From Hirundichthys speculiger (taxonomy: Eukaryota; Chordata; Actinopteri; Beloniformes; Exocoetidae), in contig JAGFBZ010000855.1 of NCBI GenBank assembly GCA_018398805.1, positions 1,860,001 to 1,924,000 of the forward strand: a stretch of DNA of 64,000 nucleotides. The letters are read 5' to 3'. Each line of letters starts with the position of its first letter. Within the stretch, counting starts at the first letter, position 1. The notes beneath the pieces are model-generated. The model searched no databases. It was not told the DNA's origin and was given only the letters and a program-made list of their open reading frames with translations. This document shows, piece after piece, positions 10,411-22,612 of this stretch. The position numbers and the translations under genes are program-made.

Positions 10411-12731
10411 AGTGTCTTGCCTGCAGTCGACATAGCAACACTCAGTTTGGAGAATCACAGAGGCATTCTGATACAACTCAGAATCAGGTACATGGACCTT
10501 AAAAACAACTCAAAATTTTATACCTTGTAAATTTTATAGTGGCCTTAAGTGAATGCTCATGTAAATAGATTTATACAGCATCCCTTTTACACAATGCGAC
10601 TGTTTACTTTCTCACTGTTTTTCCACAGAATGTCCATGTAGCGAGCCGATCACATATGGTTCATGTGACACAGTTTATATTGTAATGCTGAACTGCAGCT
10701 TGGACTGTGTTATGTGGACCTAGTCTGCATAGCTGAGAAATATCCCTCTAAGCATTGCAGACATATTGAAAGATGTACAACAAGAATTTCCAAAGACCTG
10801 TTTGGGCTTCAAGTTATTGGTGGCTGCATATGACTCTTTTTGAGAAATAGTTGAGCATTATAATCCTTGAAATAGTCAGTACTTGCTCATTGTCTTCTTT
10901 CCTGAATAGGAGAGGTGCAATAAACCTCTTTCAATTGAGTTCTGTTGTTGGTCTTCAACTCCTAAAAGCTCAACTCCAGGTTTCCCAGGTGTGCCTCACT
11001 TCACTTTTACCTCTCATGTTGGACATCTTGCAGCTCAGTTGGTGAACTCTCTCTACCTCCAAATCCAGTTGCTGCTTCGGTCAGCAGACTCTGATAGCAC
11101 CTTGACAGGTTGTCAGAAGGCTTGTCTTAGAACCGCCGCACATTTCAAGAGCATAGTTGTTAATGTGGCTACAAATCCTCTACTAACAACCTCTTCAGGG
11201 AACACCTTGCTACACCAGGTGCATTGTTCTTCCTTAGATGCTTTGTGTACTTCATGGTTTTGTCTTCATAAAGTTTTCCATACTGGAGCCTCCTGCGAAA
11301 ATGTTGATCCCATGACATGCAAGGGCTTTTGAAAAGTTAATCATAAGATCAGGGCAGGTGTTGAAATGATGAGTTCTCAATGTAGCTAAAGCTAAAAAAA
11401 ACAAACAAACAAACAAAAAAAGTAGTCAAACAAAATATAACCAATTACACCTCATGTCTAACTACTTATGAGATCAGACATTATTTTTTTATTCATTTAA
11501 ATTTTAAAACTACTTTGATCACTTTTTATTGATGATTTTTTTCTAAAAACTACTGAGTCACTTCAATTGCCTTATTGAGGACTAATCCAGGATAAATGAA
11601 AAATCTGAAATCTTAATTCAACAAAATCATTTTTTTTTTACAAACTGTCCTTGCTCTGACTGATGACAGATTAAACCACTGATGACGTTTTTGTTTCATC
11701 CTTGAACAAATAAAATAAAATCAGTTGAGTTTTAGTTTCAGTTAGGAAAATTGTCCTGCTTCTTATTCTGTCGCCAGTTCATCACTGACTCCAGGCTGTG
11801 TGATAGCTGCTAAATAATCAATGTGGGTGGTAGTCAATGAACTGTAACAATCTGACATTTTAATCATTAGAATACTTCCTTAATTCAAATTAAAGTTGAG
11901 TATTGTTGCAAAAACAGTTTATATATTATATCACAATATCTGCATTTGATAAGATAGAAAACTTTAGCTATTGAAAAATAAAATATCTTTCAAGTATAGA
12001 GTTTCAGTAAGACTAACAAATGCTATAACTACAGACTTGCACGCCGTTATATCCTGTTATCTGTTAAATTACAGACTTAATTCGTCAGCCGTGCCATAGG
12101 AGCCCTTGTCTTAAAGACTGCTGTATGTCTGCAGGCAGAACATCTGCAGTTATTGATCTTCTAGGCTCAAATACCTTTCTGACCATTATCACAGTGATGC
12201 CTTATCAGTGACATACAGCGATGTTTTATGACATTGACAGGCCTCACCAAAGTTTTATGCACAAATGCCTGATAGGATACTTGAACTCCCTCTGAAGGGA
12301 GCATATAAAATGAACCAATGATATGAAAAACAAGAAATAATCTGAAAAAATAATGCCATTTTTTTTTTAATTTTACACCTTAAGTCCACCTTGTTGTACA
12401 TAACTATACTTTACACATACAATCTAAAAAACACAGTTAAATTTCTGTTCAAACATTGACTTTATTGGATCTGCCTTCTGTGGTCTAGGGGATGAAGTAG
12501 CTCGGATTAAGGACGATGAAGGACGCTAACAAGTAAACAAAGGAGAACTGCACCAAACCAAAGGTGTACCATAAGAACATTAAAGTTTGTAGTGCTCTAA
12601 GCACAAACAAATCAAAAAAGTCAAAGCATTGTTGGGAGAAAGTGAACACCAGAGAGCCTCCATCATGACTCAACAGTCAGGTAAAGTTTTCTTCAGTGGC
12701 TCAGTTGCTGGTCGGATATGAAGACCTGGTA
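10411..12731. other. Intergenic DNA, no gene seen
   Basis: AT-rich sequence. The segment at 10850-11340 is more balanced in base composition and holds a 113-codon frame (10991-11332) without recognisable motifs. It could be a decayed repeat read on the minus strand, but I cannot name it. Confidence 0.5.
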
Positions 12732-13858
12732 CACACACTAACCGTTCACTGTATTAGTTCTTTGGTTGCTTATTGACACATATAGCTAAGCAGCCAGTCA
12801 CATGGCAGAAACTCAATGCATTCAGGCATGTAAACATGGTTGAGACGGCTTGTTAAAGTTCAAACTGAGTATCAGAACTGGGAAGAAAAGAAGATTCCAG
12901 TGAATTTGAATGTTCTTGGTGTCAGAAAAGCTGGTCTGAGTATTTTAGAAACTGCTAATCTACAGGGATTTTCATGTACATCCATCTCTAGGGTTTACAA
13001 AGAATGATCCAAAAAACAGAATATATCCAGTGAGCAGCAGCTGTGTGGACAAAAATGCCTTGTTGTTGATGTCAGAGGCCAGAGGAGAATGGGCAAACTG
13101 GCTGGTAACTCAAATATCCACTGGTTAATATCAAGATATGCAGAAAACCATCTCTGAATGCACAACACACCAAACCAATGGACTACATCAGCAGAAGACC
13201 ACAATGGGTGCCACTCCTGTCAACTAAGAACACAAAACTGAGACGACAATTCACCATTGGTGCACCACAGGTGCAACATTCAGATGGTAGGGTCAGAATT
13301 TGACATAAACAACATGAAAGCATGGATTCGTCCTGACTTGTGTGAACAGTTCAGGCTGGTGGTGTAATGGTGTAGGTAATATTTTCTTGTTACACTTTGG
13401 CCCCCTTAATAGCTCTTAAACATTGTTTAAAAGCCACAGCTGACCAGGCTATTGTTGCTGTCCATGTCCATCCCTTTATGACCACAGTGTACCCATCTTC
13501 TGATGCCCACTTTCAGCAGAATAATGCACCATGTCACAGAGCTCACATCATCTCAAACTGGTTTCTTGAACATGACAATAAGTTCATTGTATTGCAGTGG
13601 TCTCCACAGTCATCGGATCACAAACCAATAGAGTACTTTAGTGATGTGGTGGAACGGGAGATTTGCGTTATGGATGTTTAGCTGACCAATCTGCAGCAAC
13701 TGCTTGATGCTGTTGTGTCAATGTGAACCAGAATCTCTGAGGAATGTTTCTGACACCTTGTTGAATCTATGCCACACAGAATGAAAGCATTTCTGAAAGC
13801 AAAGGGGGGGTCCAATCCAGTACTAGCAAGGTGTACCTGATGAAGTGGCCAATGAGTG
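12732..13858 (+). mobile_element. Tc1-like transposon relic, both ends present
   Basis: The element starts CACACACTAACCGTTCACTG after TA (12730-12731). It ends with a GTGGCCAATGAGTG-type sequence before TA (13859-13860), the imperfect inverted termini of a fish Tc1 family that normally opens CACTCACTGGCCACTTTATT. The length of about 1.13 kb is somewhat below the usual 1.2-1.3 kb because of internal deletions. The interior carries a decayed transposase in the + orientation. Surrounding DNA is unique-looking. Confidence 0.85.
12885..13818 (+). pseudogene. Tc1-like transposase, inactivated
   Basis: The order of a DD34E transposase is followed: N-terminal helix-turn-helix remnants (segments reading L-S-I-L-E-T-A-N-L and S-R-V-Y-K-E around 12930-13010), then the catalytic core. 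The segment that should hold the first catalytic Asp (normally W-S-D-E-S) is deleted near 13255-13275. The open piece at 13397-13681 keeps the second-Asp block, but it reads Q-Q-N-N-A-P-C-H, with Asn at 13520-13522 where the family has Asp. The Glu of K-P-I-E-Y is retained. Frameshifts and stops elsewhere confirm it is dead. Its role in life was cut-and-paste transposition at TA sites. Confidence 0.8.
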
Positions 13859-13860
13859 TA

Positions 13861-14265
13861 AGTTACAGGTCCCAGTCTTTTGTTAAAGGTTGTTGTTTTT
13901 AGTGTAAATTTACTGTGCTGAATTGTTTTACAATAAAACAAAACAAAAAACAAAACTAGTAACTCTAAATCTTAAATACATGAAATCAGTGCTTCAGGGC
14001 TTTGCTAAAAGATGACCACCATTTTGAAAACACATCAAATTAAATTAGAGAAAACTATTTCTTAGTAACTCAAATGGTAACTGATCTTACACTTATAGTA
14101 CAGAGGACATAGTTTTCAAAATTATCCAGGTTCTACAGACCACTTTACAATGTGCTTCTCATTTAACCATGACGTTACTGTGCTTTTATTATCTATTCAC
14201 TGTACATACAACAGCACTCTGATTTTTACTGTCATATCCTAAAGAGCACATTGTAGAAACATATG
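13861..14265. other. No feature seen
   Basis: AT-rich DNA between the Tc1 relic and a microsatellite. No frame or terminus is visible. Confidence 0.5.

Positions 14266-14331
<66 letters not shown>
14266..14331. repeat. (ATCT)n microsatellite
   Basis: About 16 uninterrupted tetranucleotide units (GATA on the other strand). Length and purity suggest a polymorphic locus. Confidence 0.97.
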
Positions 14332-15089
14332 GGTCAGATGCTCTTATCCTCTTTACAGCTGCTCACAAGATTCAGCCATTCGTAAAGCAATATCAACTCT
14401 CATCTTTTCTCTCTATATTGCTGCTTTAAGCCCCCTTCTTCATTTTATCTCTTGTCTCTTGTCAGCACAAAACGCTTACATCTGATGAACCCAAGAACTC
14501 CATGATGATTTCATTGAAGACATCTGATGCCATGCCATAAGATGTGAAATCTTTCCAATTTAACAAACCTTTTAAATCTAAGTTAATATGCCAAAAGAGG
14601 CTTCTATCACATTTACAAGAATATTCAAGGGACTGAGTATGTGTTTTTAAAGTAGTATAGATTTTGAAGTCAATGGCTATTTTTGCATTTTGAGCTTGAT
14701 TAGAGGAAGATGAATATTTCCACTTATATTGCTTGTTTTTGTCAGTTTTTCACTTATCATACAAATCATTAGCTCATCATTTATCTCTGGTTCAGTTCTC
14801 AGACATTCAAACTGTCTGCTGTCAACAACAACAACAATAATAATAATATTTTATTTTTTTAAGTGCTGCCCTTATCTTTTGTCCCAAAAAAGATGGAATA
14901 GGCTCCACCTGACCCCTTTGACCCAGAATAGGAAAATGCAGGTACAGATGAACCATGAATCACATTGCTGCTTCCCAACTCAAAAGAAAATATAGCCCAC
15001 ACTGTGTTTTAACTATTTAAATCCAGTTTTCACTCAATACATATCATCACTCTTCTAAGGAGGAGCTCTCCTCCTCTCTTTAGGCTCTA
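14332..15089. other. No gene; weak repeat remnant
   Basis: Mostly featureless. The words GGAATAGGCTCCACCTGACC near 14895 resemble the end of the fish repeat found at 17258 and 38930, but the match is short. Confidence 0.4.
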
Positions 15090-15700
15090 GTCAGTAAACT
15101 CCTGCTCGAGGTCAAATCTCACATACAGACAACAGTTCATCAACATCAACATCTACACCTTCTCGACTACTCATTAGTCCCAAGGTGCCCCTTCAGGATT
15201 TGGTGATTGGTTCTCCTCTGTTCATCTTCTACATTCTTTTCCTTGGTCATAGCATACATTATAATGGTCCCTGACTCTATTATTACTCTTTATCTCCACT
15301 AAAAACCATGACCAGTAGCATCACTGAAATTAAATCACGGGTGCAAGTCAATCTCCTTGAACTAAACTGTCATAAATCAAATAAGATGATTGTTGGTCCC
15401 TAAGCCCATCACTACCTCTGCCATGCCATAGACATCAGCACCCTGTCCATGAACACCACGTCAACTGAATCTCTAGAAATGTCTTTTATACCCAAAAGGC
15501 ATAGTGTGCATTTTTTTTTATCACCCTTGTTGTCTCCTGGCAAATATTAAGCCATGCTTTCACGCGGACACATGTCCAGATCTTACGACAGCAATGGCAT
15601 TCTTTATGGTGCATCACCCTAAATCAAATCACCAGTCCTAAATGAACTTCAATACATCTTGAATACTACTGCAGGCCAATTCGCCCACTCCTATTCCTTT
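15090..15700 (+). pseudogene. Decayed LINE reverse transcriptase fragment (L2/jockey type)
   Basis: The + strand, read across frameshifts and stops, gives G-S-P-L-F-I-F-Y-I-L, L-G-H-S-I-H, then I-T-E-I-K-S-R-V-Q and M-I-V-G-P. These follow the order of motifs in L2/jockey-clade reverse transcriptases (G-S-P-L-F-I-I-Y-I-L-P-L-G, I-K-S-W-M, L-L-I-G). The Y-A-D-D catalytic box is not preserved. The 5' and 3' limits are approximate. It is the opposite orientation to the L2-type LINE at 23.6-28.5 kb and looks much older. Confidence 0.5.
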
Positions 15701-15964
15701 CATAATGCAACCATGTCAAAGTGCTTTTTTCCAGTAAAAAAAAAAAAATCCTCCATAACTAGGCAGCCTTTATCTTACTGGCTTACTCCTTAATCACATT
15801 CTTTTCTGTACCCTGCCATTTTGTGAAACCAATTACATTTTTCAACAAAATATTGTAGTTCCAGCTGTTAAACATCTGCATGTGTTAAACATTTGTCACA
15901 CTGCAGACTGTAACATTACAAACCTCTTATAGACCAATGAGCAATATCCAAGCATTCATTTTTT

Positions 15965-16245
15965 TAGAGTCTATCCCAGCTGTCAACAGTAAAACAGGTT
16001 ACCAGTCCATCACAGAGCCACAGAGATATGAACAAGACAAATATCACATGCATGCTCACTTCTGCACACAATTTAGAATTACCCATCATCCTAAACATAC
16101 ATTTCTGTGAGCTGCAGGAGGAAGCTATTCAGTACTGTAGAACACCCCCACATCTACACCCTCACAGAAAGACCCCATCCAAGATTTGAACCAGTGAACC
16201 ACCTCACTGTGAGGTGGCAGACTAAACCGTCACTCCACTATCTAA
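15965..16245 (-). repeat. Fish dispersed repeat (copy a)
   Basis: Ordered words TCTATCCCAGCTGTCAACAG, CCAGTCCATCACAGAGCCAC, AATTTAGAATTACC, CTGCAGGAGGAAGC, GATTTGAACCAGTGAACCAC and CTGTGAGGTGGCAGAC match a very common fish interspersed repeat. Strand is assigned by taking the copy at 38930 as +. Diverged, no coding capacity. Confidence 0.65.
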
Positions 16246-17257
16246 AAGCAATTCTGTAATTTTTAGAGGAACCTGGGCTAATGTCACTTAAATTAACATT
16301 GACATTGGCTCTAAAGATGGGACTCTAAATGAATCCAGATGCCATTAAAAATTTGAGAGAAAATTCTTTTACTTGTCGTCTGACATTGTTATACACATCT
16401 CCGTGAGTTATAGGTCATATTTCTGGACAAACAATCGAAAATGTGATCCCAAATCCAGCACGAGTGCTGAAGATCCCACTGAAGACTGAAGTCAAAATGG
16501 ACAGCAAAATAAATAAGTTCAAAGAGGTGGGATAGCTTGAGTGGGCCAAAGTCCCTGGTATTTGTACAACAGCTGTGATTTAGTGCTAACAAAATCTGTA
16601 ATCAGATGTTCATGTAAAGAAATTATAAAAAGCCAAGATGGGAGTTGGACTTAACCTAATGAGAGTTTAATTCTGGTCTCATGGAACTAATAAACATGAA
16701 TCCAGATTATTCATTCATGATTAAGATATGGTCTTTTGTGTGTGTGTGTTTGAATTTTTGTTGTGAGGGTTTCCAAAGTCTGAACAAAGGCCAACATGAG
16801 CAAGTTTTCTGTCTGAAACAATTCTGCTGGCACTGAATACATCTGAAACTCCATGTTTCTGAAGTAGTAGCAAAAAGAACACGTCAGGAAACACAAGCCT
16901 TTACTCAGACATTGATTGAACAAATTCTCACACAGGTTCAAATATAATTACAAGAGGTTAAGAAGCATACATCAGTGTTAGGAATGGAAAAACAGCAACT
17001 ATAACAACTTTTGAAGTTAGATTTTATTCTCAAAGCACACACTTATTGATAGTACCCACAGTGTCTAAGTCCAGAATGGAAGGCAAGTCACTTTACTTCC
17101 TCTCTCTTATTTTAATTTTACTGTTTTAAAGAGCTCATAACCAATTCACTGATTTTATGAACTATTATTTTAATACATTCTTATATTTTATACTTATGTT
17201 CTAATATTTTCTTTCTCTATTTATTTATTTTTGTTTGTTTTTTTCATCTAAAACGTC
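16246..17257. other. No feature seen
   Basis: AT-rich DNA. Short frames only, none with recognisable motifs. Confidence 0.5.
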
Positions 17258-17365
17258 CTGTCTTGGGTGTACCCCACTTCTCACCTGGCGACAGACAGGA
17301 TATGGTTAAAAGCCCCCCTATTAACCTGAACAGAAAGAAGAAGGGATATAAGATGAACGGATGGA
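17258..17365 (+). repeat. Fish dispersed repeat (copy b, short)
   Basis: CTGTCTTGGGTGTACCCCAC, then CTCACCTGGCGACAGACAGG, AAGCCCCCC and a terminal AACGGATGGAT reproduce the 3' part of the same repeat seen at 38930. The copy is truncated on the left. Confidence 0.55.
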
Positions 17366-17717
17366 TCTTCCAAAATTGCAATGGAACAATAACTTTCAAA
17401 GGATGGAAATAATAATAACAACAGGAAAAAAAATTAAAAAGAGAAAACTCAAAGAAGAACATTGAGAATTATAGACGGACCCAGCCATGTGAGTTCATTA
17501 AAGAAAATTTGCAAAAAAAAACCCTGCATGAACAGGCACAGCATAGTATCAGCTGGAAACAAACAAACAAAAAAAAAAGAATGGAAAATAGTTAAATATT
17601 CAGAGGGGATCACAGCCCTTTGCCTGGGGCTACAGAAAATTGTAGCTCCAAACCAGTAAAGGACAGTCTGGGGTCCTGTAAGTCGAAAAAGGTCTTGAAT
17701 GAGTCTAGAGACACTTA
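17366..17717. other. No feature seen
   Basis: A-rich DNA with purine runs. Two opposing open frames here are low-complexity artefacts. Confidence 0.5.
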
Positions 17718-18094
17718 GGCCCCGATCATACACTTACCCGCTAGCCGCTACCCACTAGCCACAACCAGCAAATTGCAGGTATAGGAACCTCCGCTAACTG
17801 CTAATGCAATCTTCCGTTCGCTAAAGCCGCTACCCTTTATGCCGACTTCCTTACTCACTTTGTAGGTGTGGCAATGGGTGGGTCTTTTGCCTTTTCTGCA
17901 AACTCAGTATCTGACCACCTGCTACCTACTGGTAGCAGGTGGTCTGACCACCCGCTACCTGCAACCCGCATGTTGGTACATACGAGAGTGCGTCCAAATG
18001 GCATCAATGTGCATCCACCTGGTCACATGTGGACGTGCACAAACGGCTCTATCTCTCGAATTAACTCTTGTATAAAAAGCGTATGATCTGGTCC
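17718..18094. mobile_element. Probable MITE (PIF/Harbinger-like size and 3-bp flank) with internal hairpin
   Basis: The left end GGCCCCGATCATACACTT and the inverted right end (GGACCAGATCATACGCTT on the minus strand) match at 15 of 18 positions. The flanking triplets are TTA (17715-17717) and TCA (18095-18097), compatible with a decayed 3-bp target duplication. The interior is GC-richer than its surroundings, has no transposase, and contains repeated CCGCTACC words. A perfect 14-bp stem with a 4-base loop lies at 17913-17944. Confidence 0.55.
17913..17944. repeat. Perfect 14-bp hairpin inside the MITE
   Basis: GACCACCTGCTACC (17913-17926) is followed by the loop TACT and the exact reverse complement GGTAGCAGGTGGTC (17931-17944). 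A partial third copy of the arm (CTGACCACCCGCTACCTGC) follows at once. A structure in either RNA or single-stranded DNA would be stable. Confidence 0.85.
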
Positions 18095-20704
18095 TCAGTT
18101 GAGTAATCCCCACAGATCAACACACTAATATGCTCAATTTTTTTTTTTTTTACAGCAGAAACAAATACATTTAAAGTCAATAAACAGCATTTTTGGTTCA
18201 GAGATGTCTGCGTGGAGATGACATTTTATATAGCATACCCTTTTCAATTACACCGAGTTATGCAAAGTTATGGGGCTGCTTTGAATGACAGGTGAGTAAT
18301 GCAAATGATGGGCACTAGTAATATCAGATTCTACCTCAGATCCAGTTTTTGCAAGTTGCTTCTGGTTGTAAAGGATATCTAAGATGGTAAGAGCTAAAAG
18401 GTTCTCTCAAGGCTTCAAAACCAGTCGACAAACCAGTAGGTGATGCAACGGTGAAAATGTTCAAGCTCTATACAGGAGCTCTGGAGTCTGTTGTGCAGTG
18501 TTGTCTTCCTGCTTTCTAGAAGGATGTCAGCAGCTACTTTGCAAATGTAAAACAGTGTCAAACTGTTTTTTTGTTTTGTTTAGATTTTTTTTCTTGTTGA
18601 AACATGCTGTATTTGTAGTTAAATGTCTATCCGCTAAACAGCCAGGTAAGTTGTAATAACAGAATGAATAAATAAGTAACAAAAAAACATCTGACCATTT
18701 TTCAGTGCACCAAAACAACAAGTAAGTCGAGTGCCTGGTATGTGTATTATCGCTGTGTGAATCTAATACCAAAGGCACTGATAAATCTTCATTATAAAGA
18801 AGTGAAGTGCTGATGAAAATGATTCATAATGGTGTCATTAGGAGAAAGCTACACAGAGAAGAGAGCTGGGCTCAAAAAGGCAGGGACAGCCAAAGAGAAG
18901 AGGAGAGCCTCAGATAAGTTTGTTGGTCTTTCATCAGCGTTCCGGCACTTGGAGCTCAAATGTAAAATATTTACAACTGAAGTTAATTAATTTCATCACT
19001 GTTTGTAGTCAAAACACTGATGGTTTACTTGAGGCCTGCATAATTGTCACATATTATAATGTTCTCCTTTTGGTATGCCCAACGATTCCAAATGAAGTAT
19101 GAATGTATCTCCACAGGTCTTTTAAGTCGAGCCAACTTAACACTTGCAGCACACCTAAACCCCATATCAAACAGCAACAGCTGCAGAGAAGCCCCAAGCC
19201 ACCTCAGCTTAATCCAATTTGACTGGCCATCACTGCAAGCGATGCTGGATGAAACATTATGTGAGGTGGATAGAGCTTTTTACTCTGCATTAGTGGTTGG
19301 GGATTTGTAAGTCCAGATTTGACTTTGCTTTGAAAAATTTTATTGGTCAAATGTTAATATTTATACTGTTATGCCCTACCACAGGGCCAGTGGAGTGATA
19401 AAATGAATAATCCGTCCCTCTTCAGTTTGAATGACATACATGGAAGAAAATGTGTCAATCATGAGTGTTTGACAGCGTTTATTAATATTATTCACAGCAC
19501 CAAATGTGTGAAATAGCTCACTGTATTACCGATTATTTGTTTCTACTTTCAATTAAATTGAAAGGAAATCCACTGACTCTTTTTGTGGGATAAATGTACA
19601 AATTTGACAGCCCTCGTTTCTGTTCCTTGAGCACTTCTCAGCCTTTCACATAATTTGGAAATTGGTGAATTGTTTTAGGAGCGTTAGCTTCAGAGTGACA
19701 GAGAAAGTGCAGAATTAAGCTTTTAGCTAATCCATGCCAAACATATCAGGCATCTGTCACTTGCAGTGCAGGCCCTGCCTTCTGCTTCAAAAGCTCATTT
19801 GGCACTTGAAGCCAAAGATTTTGGAGACAATCTTCAGATTATGCTGCTACATAATGGTATCTCTCTATAGCTTCATGGTGTGTGCATTTTAGTCATGCTG
19901 CCAACATATCAAGGCTCCCTGTGGTCTAAATGTCAGACAGATGCTCATTTCCACCGGCAGAATTAACTTACAGATAGCTCAGCAAGTGGAAGGCCCTAAA
20001 TGATAGGATGCTCCACCAGGAGGTAAAGTTACTCATCTAAGTTGGAGCACTGAGCAAACGATATGTGATATATATATAAGAAAGAAAGAAAGAGGGAAAG
20101 AAAGAAAGAAAAATCCCACAAGACAGCTCACAAGGGTTATGTAATGTTGTTTTTATGGTCTGTTTCACTATGTCAGAGTGGCAGGTGGAGTTTCTTTGTC
20201 TTTACACAAAGCCCTTCCCCCTGTTATGTTTCTTCAGCTGGTTGATGGAATATACCTCATTAAATTATGAGACAATGCGTGCATCTAAAATTCAAGTTTT
20301 AAAGGTAGCGAGACTTCAAAGTGCTTGGGAAATGATCTGAAAATGAAAAGCTTTGGCACCCTCTGCTGTTAGAGGGTCTTCCAGATGGCTGATATTTACA
20401 CAGGCCTGCTGTGGTGGTGGAGGGCAGGGAGAGCAGTGTGCTGCTGGATTTAGAGGAAGCTGAAAAATTTCTACTCTGTGAGGCTTCGTTTTTCTTTTTA
20501 CTATACTCCGATTAATCTTCTTATTCAGTATTGTGGTGTTTTTCTTTCTTTTTTGTTGGTGTTGGTAGTAGATGTGTATGCATGTGTGTACTTAGGGGCA
20601 GAAGGGTTAACTCATATTGACTGGTCATCTTTCAAAGGTCTTCTTTTGTTCATCATAAAGCATTCTTGATATAAAACCAGTTCAAGAAATGGAATTGTTT
20701 CTTG

Positions 20705-20740
<36 letters not shown>

Positions 20741-21777
20741 CTTTTTTTTTCTTGTTTTTAGTTTTTTTTACTAAAAGTTCTTCCCTGTGTTCCCAAAGGA
20801 TACTTAGACTAATTGTCGCTGTTGGTTGTTTGATATTCACATAATACCTAGCATCTTTCCTCATGCTCCCTGGAGTACTGCACATTTGCACGGCTGTTAT
20901 TTGTCGGGGCAGTCCTTTCCCTGCATGGTGTGAAGTGTGCTCTGGTTATTCAGGGTGAAGTAAGACAAACATTAATTGGTGACACTGGATCCTCTGCTCT
21001 GTACCTGCTGTGAGCCCACACCACGCTTTGGTGTGGCAACCCCATCATCCTTCCCATCAGAAATTTCCTCTGACAGATCCAGCAGCACTGAGCTCCTGGT
21101 TATCATTTATCATCCCAACAGATTGGCTCGTGTAACACGCAGCAGACTGATGGGTCATCCTCGTGCTGGGAACCTGGCTAGAGTAAATTCGTGGTGAGTT
21201 GTCTGCATGATTGGACAGCTGAGAAATGGACAGGAGGAGTCATCATTAAAGGGAGAGGAGGGACCTTTCTAATTCATCTCTGTAGCTCCCTGTACTGAAA
21301 AATAAGTTCTTTAGTCAGCTCTAATACCATATTAGTGCACCTGCAAAAGCCCCAGGAGGGAGGAATAGGACTTCTTAGTTGTGCTCCTCATCAGCTCCCT
21401 TGGAGATGTACACCAGAGATTACCCTATCATTATGTCCCACTTCTCACCAGGAGTTGTGTGAGGTAGGCTCCCTCCAATCCACATCTGTAGGACACCACA
21501 GGTGGCTTCTCTTCTGCACACAGAGGCACCCTGGAGATTTTTCTTTCGGCTGATGAACCGTCTTGTCAATATTTATTTAGCTTTGTTGGTGGGGTTGACA
21601 CATGCAGTGTTAAATGCAATGGTGTGCAATCAGTGAGTGTTAAATTAATTTTATTTTGTCTTAAAGATAAATAAAAAGTTTCAAGGACATATTAAGATAT
21701 TTTAAAAAATGGCCATGACTTAATTTAAGGTCTGAAAGTTTAAATAAATACAGCCCCAGATGAAAAACATATGACAT
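18095..21777. other. Intergenic DNA, no gene seen
   Basis: Unique-looking AT-rich sequence with a short (AAAG)n-like run near 20080-20112 and a CT/CA tract at 20705. Open frames such as 19044-19310 and 20976-21197 lack recognisable domains and splice context. Nothing here resembles a transposon end. Confidence 0.5.
20705..20750. repeat. (CT)n(CA)n(T)n compound simple repeat
   Basis: About 14 CT units, then a few CA units, then a T run. Confidence 0.9.
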
Positions 21778-21889
21778 AATTACACTGTGTCCGTGTCATA
21801 ATTTATTTGACAAAATCTTATCTAAAATGCATAAGTAGTGTGTGAGAAACTAAATACACCCCCGAAATTCCTAAACTTTACCTTTAGCT

Positions 21890-22320
21890 GCAGAAATGTC
21901 TGGTTATCATTTTTTATGTGATGTTTTCAGTCTCACATCATTCAGGAGAATTTTTGGCTCAGTCTTTTTTGCAACATTTCTTTCGTTCCTTGGGGTATGC
22001 AGGCACCTATTAATACACAGCTGTCTTAAGGTACCTCCACAGCATTTATATAATGCTGAGATGTTGACTGGGCCATTGCAAAACATTATTTTATTTTTCA
22101 TCCATTTTGTAGTAGATTTTCCGATGCGCTATTAAATGACCCAGTTTCAGCGAGCCTTTTTGCATGTGAGTCATATGGCCTCACATTTGATTCTATAATA
22201 CTTTGACATACAAAGAACTCAAGTCTGACTCAGTAACTCCACGGTGCCCAGGTCCTGTGGCTACAAAACAAGCCCAAATCATCACATAACTGCTGTCATG
22301 CTTAACAGTTGGTATGAGGT
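21890..22320 (-). pseudogene. Element C transposase, C-terminal half (broken)
   Basis: Minus-strand translation near 22320-22193 gives I-P-T-V-K-H, then M-I-W-A-C-F-V-A-T-G-P-G-H, the typical core block of a Tc1-type transposase between the first and second catalytic Asp. Further left the nucleotide order still follows the family (CCACAGCATTTATATAATGC, GACTGGGCCATTGCAAAAC). The stretch that should encode the second catalytic Asp block (D-N-D-P-K-H) is deleted near 22125. The gene continues at 29060-29483 after the nested insertions. Confidence 0.7.
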
Positions 22321-22612
22321 TTGTATATACTGTATGTCCTGCGTGTCTGTCTGAGTCATGTCTGGCATATACGGTATGTACTATCTGCTTGTCTGTATTG
22401 TATGACATTTGCGATATACAGTGCCTTGCGAAAGTATTCGGCCCCCTTGAACTTTTCAACCTTTTGCCACATAAAATTAAAATTTTTTGTCAAGAATCAA
22501 CAACAAGTGGGACACAATCGTGAAGTGTAACGAAATTTATTGGATATTTTAAACTTTTTTAACAAATAAAAAACTGAAAAGTGGGGCATGGAATATTATT
22601 CGACCCCTTGCG

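Noticed and set aside
22314..22530. Two overlapping + strand frames of 69 codons
   Set aside because: They lie across the LINE tail and the left inverted repeat of element A.
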